Shown here: positions 1-4,906 of the stretch, one piece after another | Position numbering within the stretch: the first letter of the stretch is position 1 | How the letters are laid out: every line of letters starts with the position of its first letter | Notes under the pieces: model-generated | What the model was told of the DNA's origin: nothing | Databases searched by the model: none | What the model saw: the letters and a program-made list of their open reading frames with translations, nothing else | Source of the DNA: Clostridia bacterium | GTDB taxonomy: Bacteria > Bacillota_A > Clostridia > Oscillospirales > Acutalibacteraceae | NCBI GenBank assembly: GCA_017441045.1 | Contig: JAFSAK010000103.1 | Location: 1 to 7,388 of the forward strand | DNA: 7,388 bases | Direction: 5' to 3' | Program-made: the position numbers and the translations under genes

Positions 1-1284
1 ACCATCGCCGAATGTATGGGCAGATAATTTGTCCGTGTTTCTTTGGGTGGCGTTCACGATGAGGCCGAAATCAGAGGCCATAGAAAGACATATGTTGGCT
101 CAATGGCGGGTAAGATTATAAACGCTGTAAAGCAAGCGGGTACCAGCGACCCTCTTATCCTTCTTGACGAAGTGGATAAATTGGGAAGTGATTACAAAGG
201 CGACCCTTCAGCCGCTCTTTTAGAGGTTTTAGACCCCGAGCAAAACTGCGCTTTTTGTGATAATTTTCTTGAAATTCCTTATGATTTAAGTAAGGTGGTG
301 TTTATTACTACCGCCAATAGGCTGGATACTATTCCTGCTCCTCTTTTAGACCGTATGGAAGTTATAACCCTCGATGGTTACACAAGGGAAGAAAAGTTTA
401 ATATTGCAAAGCGTCACTTAGTTGCAAAGCAATTGGAATCTCACGCCGTAAATAAGAACAACTGCCGTATAACCGACGGCGCTCTTTACGGAATTATAGA
501 TTTCTATACCCGCGAAGCAGGTGTGAGAAAACTCGAAAGGGCTATCGGTTCGCTTTCGGGTAAGGCGGCCAAAAGGATTGCAATGGGTGAAACCGATAAG
601 GTGGTTATTAAGGATAGCGACCTTGAAGCCCTGCTCGGTAAAAAGAAATATAAACCCGAAGAAATACTTGAAAATGACCAAGTCGGCATTATCAATGGCC
701 TTGCTTGGACGGCTGTTGGCGGCGAAATAATGCAACTTGAGGTAGCCGTAGTAGAGGGAACAGGTAAGGTAGAACTTACGGGTTCTCTCGGTGAAGTGAT
801 GAAAGAATCCGCATCTGCGGCGGTTACTTTTGTCAGAGCCAATGCGGAAAAATACGGCATCGATCCCATATTTTATAAAAATAAAGATATCCATATTCAC
901 GCCACAGAAGCGGCCGTTAAAAAAGACGGTCCTTCGGCGGGCGTAACCATAACCGTAGCCCTTATTTCTGCCCTTACGGGTAGAGAAATAAAGCGGGATA
1001 TTGCTATGACGGGGGAGGTTACCATAAGGGGTAGAGTTTTGGCTATCGGCGGACTCAAAGAGAAGGCAATGGCGGCTCACCGAGGCGGAGTAAAAACCGT
1101 ATTTATCCCGAAAGATAATATCCCCGATATTGATGAAGTGGATATAAAGGTTAGGGAAAACGTAAGATTTATTCCCGTATCCTTCGTTACCGAAATAATT
1201 GATAAGGCCTTGGTTTCGCACATTAAGGATGAGGTAATTACTGCTATCCCTGCCGAAACAAAGGTATCAAGAATAAGTCAGTAG
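1..1284 (+). CDS. lon: ATP-dependent protease Lon (endopeptidase La), C-terminal part, with an in-frame stop near the window start
   Basis: Lon is a cytoplasmic hexameric AAA+ serine protease that unfolds and degrades damaged and regulatory proteins. The window enters the gene just after the Walker A loop; the first codons read TIAECMGR. Visible in order are the Walker B stretch LLDEVDK (about nt 160-180), a sensor-1-like TTAN, the sensor-2 region REAGVRKLER, and the Lon protease domain. That domain has the DGPSAG motif with the catalytic Ser at codon 934-936 and the catalytic Lys (GGLKEKA) at codon 1057-1059. The C-terminus is complete and ends in TAG at 1282-1284. The oddity is a TAA at 25-27 in the same frame, where relatives have Lys (GRKFVRVSLGG). 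The next possible start, TTG at 43, has no ribosome binding site and lies in the middle of the ATPase domain. So the gene is either a pseudogene or carries a sequence error. The family assignment is certain; the intactness is not. Confidence 0.93.
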
Positions 1285-1292
1285 GAGTTTTT

Positions 1293-1880
1293 ATGAATTT
1301 TAATAACGCGGATTTCGAGGCGGCTTTTGGAACAATAGAACAACTTAAAACTTCCGATTTGCCCGAAGTTTGCTTTTCGGGCCGTTCCAATGTGGGAAAA
1401 TCTTCCCTTATAAATAAAGTCCTCGGAAGAAAATCATTGGCGCGTGTTAGTTCAACGCCGGGCAAAACCGTTACTATTAACTTTTATAGAGTGGGTGAAA
1501 TGCGCCTTGTAGATTTACCCGGTTACGGCTACGCCAAGGTGCCTTTCAAAGAGAAGGATAGATGGTCCGCCCTTATGGAAGGTTATTTTGGCTCGGGCAG
1601 AGATATTCGCCTTTGTCTGCAATTAATAGATATGCGCCATAAACCTACGGATTTTGATATTTCTATGTGCGAATTTCTGCAGTATAATAAAATCCCTTAT
1701 GCTATAATCCTCACCAAATGCGATAAACTAAATAAGACCGAGTTTACCGCTCGGCTTGAAGGCCTAAAAGAAGAACTCGGTGAATTCGCGGAAGGAATAG
1801 ATATAATTCCCTTTTCGGCATTGAAGGGAATAGGCGTTGAGGAAACCCGCGCCGCAATAGAAAAATCTATTGACAATTAA
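1293..1880 (+). CDS. engB: Ribosome biogenesis GTP-binding protein EngB (YihA/YsxC)
   Basis: EngB is a small cytoplasmic TRAFAC-class GTPase needed for late assembly of the large ribosomal subunit, and it is usually essential. The 195-residue length is normal for the family. The G motifs are all present: G1 GRSNVGKS at residues 30-37, the G2 threonine in SSTPGKT at about 53-59, G3 DLPG at 74-77 followed by the family signature YGYAKVP, G4 TKCD at 141-144, and G5 SALKG at 175-179. The ATG is preceded by TAGGAG (1282-1287), which overlaps the lon stop codon. The gap to lon is only 8 bases, so the two genes are probably co-transcribed and translationally close. The lon-engB order is common in Firmicutes. 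The last codons of engB also contain the -35 box of the next promoter. The gene appears intact. Confidence 0.97.
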   Translation: MNFNNADFEAAFGTIEQLKTSDLPEVCFSGRSNVGKSSLINKVLGRKSLARVSSTPGKTVTINFYRVGEMRLVDLPGYGYAKVPFKEKDRWSALMEGYFGSGRDIRLCLQLIDMRHKPTDFDISMCEFLQYNKIPYAIILTKCDKLNKTEFTARLEGLKEELGEFAEGIDIIPFSALKGIGVEETRAAIEKSIDN

Positions 1881-1898
1881 ATTTACGAGTGATATAAT
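1870..1898 (+). promoter_or_regulatory. Consensus sigma-A promoter for the asnS-asnA operon
   Basis: A perfect -35 box TTGACA (1870-1875) and a perfect -10 box TATAAT (1893-1898) are separated by exactly 17 bases. TG at 1890-1891 gives an extended -10 (TGnTATAAT). The -35 box lies inside the last codons of engB and the spacer starts at its stop codon. Transcription would begin near 1905, just upstream of the T-box leader. This is as strong a housekeeping promoter as sequence alone can suggest, which fits a system controlled after initiation by attenuation rather than at initiation. Confidence 0.9.
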
Positions 1899-1910
1899 CT
1901 CAATATAATT

Positions 1911-2188
1911 TAAAGACATTGATGAAGAAAAGTAACTTTGAAGGCGGTGCAAAGTGAACTGCGGATAGTGGAAACGCAGTGATGCGCGCAGAGTGAAGAA
2001 CACTTCGGAGTCGCAAACTGAAAGAAAACCATAAGGGCTTTTTAGTAGGTAAGCCGTAGCCGATGCGTTAAATCGGTAACAACTGTCAGGTTGGAAAGTG
2101 ACCGTTTAAAAAACGGTAATTTAGGTGGCACCGCGGATATGCGTCTATTCGTCCTAAAAGTTTAGGGCTAATAGGCGCTTTTTGTTTT
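1911..2188 (+). promoter_or_regulatory. T-box leader (riboswitch) responding to tRNA-Asn
   Basis: This leader senses the ratio of uncharged to charged tRNA and decides between termination and read-through. The conserved T-box AGGTGGCACCGCGG is at 2123-2136. In Stem I, GAAG (1924-1927) pairs with CTTC (2003-2006) and CTTTG (1936-1940) pairs with CAGAG (1989-1993). They enclose an internal loop with AGTAA (1931-1935) opposite GAAG-AAC-A, so the specifier codon is AAC (1999-2001, Asn), followed by a purine. The distal hairpin is ACTGCG (1958-1963) with CGCAGT (1975-1980). Further hairpins are GGCTT/AAGCC (2036-2040/2051-2055), CCGAT/ATCGG (2060-2064/2072-2076) and ACCGTT/AACGGT (2101-2106/2112-2117). 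The antiterminator forms from TTAGG (2121-2125) with CCTAA (2153-2157) and GCGGA (2133-2137) with TTCGT (2148-2152). Its bulge TGGC (2126-2129) complements a GCCA tRNA end, which fits a tRNA-Asn with discriminator G. The outer boundaries are approximate. Confidence 0.96.
2141..2188 (+). terminator. T-box attenuator terminator upstream of asnS
   Basis: The arms 2141-2158 and 2161-2178 can pair over 18 positions with two G-U pairs and one mismatch. The innermost A-T pairs presumably open to form the loop. A T-rich tract TTTTTGTTTT follows (2179-2188). The 5' arm includes the bases (2148-2157) that form the 3' side of the antiterminator, so the two structures exclude each other, as expected for a T-box switch. 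Confidence 0.95.
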
Positions 2189-2231
2189 ATACTCATATTG
2201 TTTTACATATTTATATTTAAGGAGAAAAGAT

Positions 2232-3608
2232 ATGAAACACATTGATATTTTTGACATTATGAAGGATGCTTCCTATGTAGGAAAGATCATTACTGTTTGC
2301 GGTTGGGTTCGCACCTCTCGCGATTCCAAAAATATGGCATTTTTAGAACTGAATGACGGCACCACCCTTAAACATTTGCAGATAGTTATCGATAAAAATG
2401 TTTTAAGTGATATAGGCGAATTTATGAAACTCGGCACTTCCCTTAAGGTTGTAGGAAAGGTAGTTGAGAGCGTTGTTGCAAAAGACAGTGTTGAGGTTAA
2501 CGCCGAGGAGATTACGGTGCTTGGCGTTTGCCCCCCGGAATACCCACTGCAGAAGAAACGCCATACCCTTGAATATTTAAGAACTATGCCCGCTCTTCGC
2601 GTTCGCACCAATACATTTAATGCGGCTTTCAGAGTTCGTTCGGTGGTTTCGGCTTGTATCCACGAATTTTTCCAAGCACGTCATTTTGCATATATTCACA
2701 CCCCGCTTATTACCGCCAGTGACTGCGAGGGAGCAGGTGAGATGTTCAAGGTAACCACAATCGGTTACAGCAACGAATATAAGAGCGAGGAAGAGTATAA
2801 CGAGGCCGATTTCTTCGGTAAAAAGGCGGCTTTATCCGTTTCGGGTCAGCTTGAAGGCGAAGTTGCCGCAATGGCGCTTGGTAAGATTTATACCTTTGGT
2901 CCTTCCTTCAGAGCCGAGAAGAGCAATACTCCCCGTCATGTAGCGGAGTTTTGGCACGTTGAGCCCGAGGTTGCCTTTGCAGAGCTTCCCGATATTATTG
3001 AAATCGCCGAAGCTTTAATTAAGCATATTATAAATTCCGTCTTAGAAAAATGCCCTGAGGAACTTAAATTCTTTGACGCCCATTTTGAAAAGGGGCTTAT
3101 CGAAAAATTAGAGAGCGTAGTGGCAAATGATTTTGCGGTTATGACCTATACCGAGGCCATTGAAGCCCTTAAAAACTGCGGAGAAAAATTCCAGTACCCT
3201 GTAGAATGGGGAAGTGATTTGATGACCGAGCACGAAAGATATATTTCCGAGGTTATCTGCAAACGTCCCGTTTTCCTTACCGATTATCCTAAGGAAATCA
3301 AATCCTTCTATATGAAACAGAATGCCGACGGTAAAACCGTTGCCGCTACAGATCTTTTGGTGCCCGGTGTTGGCGAAATTATCGGTTGCAGCGAGCGTGA
3401 AGCCGACCTCCAAAAGCTTTTAGAGGCAATGAAGGTAAGAGGAATGAACATCGAAGATTACGAAGATTATATCGCTCTTCGCAAATTCGGATCGGTTCCC
3501 CATAGCGGCTTTGGTCTTGGCCTTGAAAGAATTATTATGTATGTTACGGGCATCCAGAATATCCGCGATGTTATCCTTTACCCAAGAACTGTAGGTTCTA
3601 TTTCTTAA
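2232..3608 (+). CDS. asnS: Asparaginyl-tRNA synthetase (AsnRS)
   Basis: AsnRS charges tRNA-Asn with asparagine using ATP; it is a cytoplasmic class IIb synthetase. The 458-residue length is usual for the bacterial enzyme. An N-terminal OB-fold anticodon-binding domain covers roughly residues 15-100 (ITVCGWVRTSRDSKNMAFLELNDG). The catalytic core follows: motif 1 around FFQARHFAYIHTPLIT, the family-typical insert ending in KKAALSVSGQLEGE, motif 2 with FRAE (226-229) continuing SNTPRHVAEFWHVEPE, and motif 3 GLGLER (428-433) with its ATP-binding Arg433. The SGQL and HVEPE patterns separate it from AspRS and LysRS. The ATG has a strong AAGGAG (2219-2224) seven bases upstream. The gene is the first of a T-box-controlled operon, with asnA 12 bases downstream. 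It appears intact, and its presence implies direct charging of tRNA-Asn. Confidence 0.97.
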   Translation: MKHIDIFDIMKDASYVGKIITVCGWVRTSRDSKNMAFLELNDGTTLKHLQIVIDKNVLSDIGEFMKLGTSLKVVGKVVESVVAKDSVEVNAEEITVLGVCPPEYPLQKKRHTLEYLRTMPALRVRTNTFNAAFRVRSVVSACIHEFFQARHFAYIHTPLITASDCEGAGEMFKVTTIGYSNEYKSEEEYNEADFFGKKAALSVSGQLEGEVAAMALGKIYTFGPSFRAEKSNTPRHVAEFWHVEPEVAFAELPDIIEIAEALIKHIINSVLEKCPEELKFFDAHFEKGLIEKLESVVANDFAVMTYTEAIEALKNCGEKFQYPVEWGSDLMTEHERYISEVICKRPVFLTDYPKEIKSFYMKQNADGKTVAATDLLVPGVGEIIGCSEREADLQKLLEAMKVRGMNIEDYEDYIALRKFGSVPHSGFGLGLERIIMYVTGIQNIRDVILYPRTVGSIS

Positions 3609-3620
3609 GGTAGTGATGAA

Positions 3621-4604
3621 ATGTATAAAGCAAAATTAAATGTGCTTGAAACCCAGAGAGCCATCAGGTCACTCAGACATAGATTTGAAGAAAATCTTTG
3701 CGATGCTCTTAATCTTTCCCGCGCTTCAGCCCCTTTATTTGTAAAGCGGGGAAGCGGCCTTAATGATGACCTTAATGGTATTGAACGCCCCGTTAGTTTT
3801 GATATTGCGGACGGGGGAGAAGTGGTGGAAGTTGTTCACTCTCTTGCCAAATGGAAGAGAATGGCGCTTGGTGAATATGGCTTTAAAATGCATACCGGCC
3901 TTTATACCGATATGAATGCTATCCGCCGCGACGAAAAGTGCGATAATATTCACTCTATATATGTTGACCAGTGGGACTGGGAAAAGGTTATATCTAAAGA
4001 GGATAGAAACGAGGAGTATTTAAAGGATACGGTAAGGCGCATTTACGCTGCCATTTTAAATACGGCGGATGGAGTAGAGCGCAAATACGGAGTCCTCGAA
4101 AACTATCTTCCCCGAGATATTGAGTTTGTAACAAGCCAGGAACTTTATGATATGTACCCCGATAAAACCGCTAAAGAAAGGGAAAATGCCATTGCTAAAA
4201 AATACGGCGCGGTTTTCCTTATGAAAATCGGCGGAAAACTAAAAAACGGCGAAAAACACGATGGCAGAGCCCCCGATTATGATGACTGGGAACTGAATGG
4301 TGATATTTTAATATATAATAAGGTTACGGATGCCGCTTTTGAGATATCTTCTATGGGTATCAGAGTGGATAAAGAATCTCTTGTTAAGCAACTTGGCGCT
4401 GAAGATAAACTTGATAGGTTGGAACTACCCTTCCATAAAGCTCTTATGGAAGATAAATTGCCTCTTACAATAGGCGGCGGTATCGGACAGTCGCGACTTT
4501 GTATGCTCCTTCTTCATAAGGCGCATATTGGTGAAGTTCACGCTTCTGTTTGGCCCCAAGCGGAAATTGAAAGATGCAAAAAATTGGGTATTGATTTATT
4601 GTAA
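3621..4604 (+). CDS. asnA: Aspartate-ammonia ligase (asparagine synthetase A)
   Basis: AsnA makes asparagine from aspartate, ammonia and ATP, releasing AMP and pyrophosphate; it is a cytoplasmic homodimer in its family. The 327 residues match the usual length of about 330. Family stretches are visible throughout: LFVKRGSGLNDDLNGIERPV (about 39-58), AKWKRMAL (75-82), GLYTDMNAIRRDE, and the class II synthetase-like motif GGGIGQSR (285-292) near the C-terminus, followed by HIGEVHASVWP. The fold is related to the AsnRS/AspRS catalytic core, and it is unrelated to the glutamine-dependent AsnB. It begins 12 bases after asnS and has only a modest AAGG-type ribosome binding site (3607-3610), so it probably depends on the same transcript and T-box. 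No internal promoter is evident. A terminator at 4699 closes the operon. Confidence 0.97.
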   Translation: MYKAKLNVLETQRAIRSLRHRFEENLCDALNLSRASAPLFVKRGSGLNDDLNGIERPVSFDIADGGEVVEVVHSLAKWKRMALGEYGFKMHTGLYTDMNAIRRDEKCDNIHSIYVDQWDWEKVISKEDRNEEYLKDTVRRIYAAILNTADGVERKYGVLENYLPRDIEFVTSQELYDMYPDKTAKERENAIAKKYGAVFLMKIGGKLKNGEKHDGRAPDYDDWELNGDILIYNKVTDAAFEISSMGIRVDKESLVKQLGAEDKLDRLELPFHKALMEDKLPLTIGGGIGQSRLCMLLLHKAHIGEVHASVWPQAEIERCKKLGIDLL

Positions 4605-4627
4605 AATCGAGGGTAGTTTGATTGCAG

Positions 4628-4686
4628 GGGCGAATATTGTTCGCCCGATTGAATAATGAATAGTTATGGTGTTCGCAAAGCGAATA
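4628..4686. repeat. Pair of perfect intergenic hairpins, possible REP-like palindromic element
   Basis: Two palindromes lie between asnA and the operon terminator. The first is GGGCGAA (4628-4634) with TTCGCCC (4640-4646) around a 5-base loop. The second is TTCGC (4672-4676) with GCGAA (4680-4684) around AAA, extendable by a G-T and a T-A pair to 4670-4686. Both share the GCGAA/TTCGC core. Neither is followed by a T-tract, so they are not obvious terminators. Short elements of the GGGGCGAnnnnTCGCCC type are, from my recollection, dispersed in many Clostridia genomes. Only one copy is visible here, so repetition in the genome is an inference. Confidence 0.5.
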
Positions 4687-4698
4687 AATATCAATTGA

Positions 4699-4727
4699 GG
4701 GAGGCGTTTTGCCTCCCTTTTTATTTT
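4699..4727 (+). terminator. Rho-independent terminator of the asnS-asnA operon
   Basis: GGGAGGC (4699-4705) pairs perfectly with GCCTCCC (4711-4717) around the loop GTTTT, followed by TTTTTATTTT. The GC-rich stem and immediate T-tract are typical of an intrinsic terminator. It separates the asparagine operon from the secreted hydrolase genes, so the latter need their own promoter. Confidence 0.93.
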
Positions 4728-4812
4728 GCCGCCATTTTATTTAAAAAATAATCATAATTTTGCGAAATTTCTGTTTTTTCCGAAAATACTGTGCAAAAAA
4801 CGGATATTACCC

Positions 4813-4841
4813 ATTGACAACGTTTTGGATTACATTGACAA
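4813..4841 (+). promoter_or_regulatory. Two direct ATTGACAA copies upstream of the hydrolase gene
   Basis: ATTGACAA occurs at 4813-4820 and again at 4834-4841, a 21-base period or two DNA helical turns. Each contains a perfect TTGACA -35 hexamer, but neither has a good TATAAT-like -10 at 16-18 bases; the sequences at that distance are poor matches. They could be a weak, activator-dependent promoter, or paired binding sites for a regulator of the downstream secreted genes. Position and AT-richness make this the likeliest control region. The assignment is tentative. Confidence 0.4.
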
Positions 4842-4894
4842 TAAAAATAGTGATAAACTTAGTAGTGTATGACATTAAAACTAAAAGAATTCGG

Positions 4895-4900
4895 AAGGAG
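4895..4900 (+). promoter_or_regulatory. Ribosome binding site that fixes the hydrolase start at 4907
   Basis: AAGGAG lies six bases before the ATG at 4907. The reading frame stays open upstream to an ATG at 4760, but that start has no ribosome binding site and would place 49 residues before a classic signal peptide. The 4907 start is therefore preferred. Confidence 0.9.
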
Positions 4901-4906
4901 CAATTT

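Noticed and set aside
418..1221. Long open frame on the minus strand opposite lon, and similar ones opposite asnS, the hydrolase and others
   Set aside because: They lie opposite clearly conserved genes, show no recognisable domains, and have no convincing ribosome binding sites.
43..1284. TTG at 43 as the true start of a short Lon-like protease
   Set aside because: There is no ribosome binding site before it, and Lon homology continues upstream across the stop at 25-27, so it is an internal Leu codon (SLGG).
1996..2002. Other specifier readings such as GAA (Glu) or ACA (Thr) in the T-box loop
   Set aside because: They are shifted relative to the loop geometry and disagree with the downstream Asn genes; AAC followed by A fits best.
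4628..4646. First intergenic hairpin as an intrinsic terminator
   Set aside because: It is followed by GATTGAATAATG rather than a T-tract, and a far better terminator lies at 4699-4727.
4760..4906. ATG at 4760 as the hydrolase start
   Set aside because: It has no ribosome binding site, the extra 49 residues look non-coding and overlap the probable control region, and the ATG at 4907 has AAGGAG plus a standard signal peptide.
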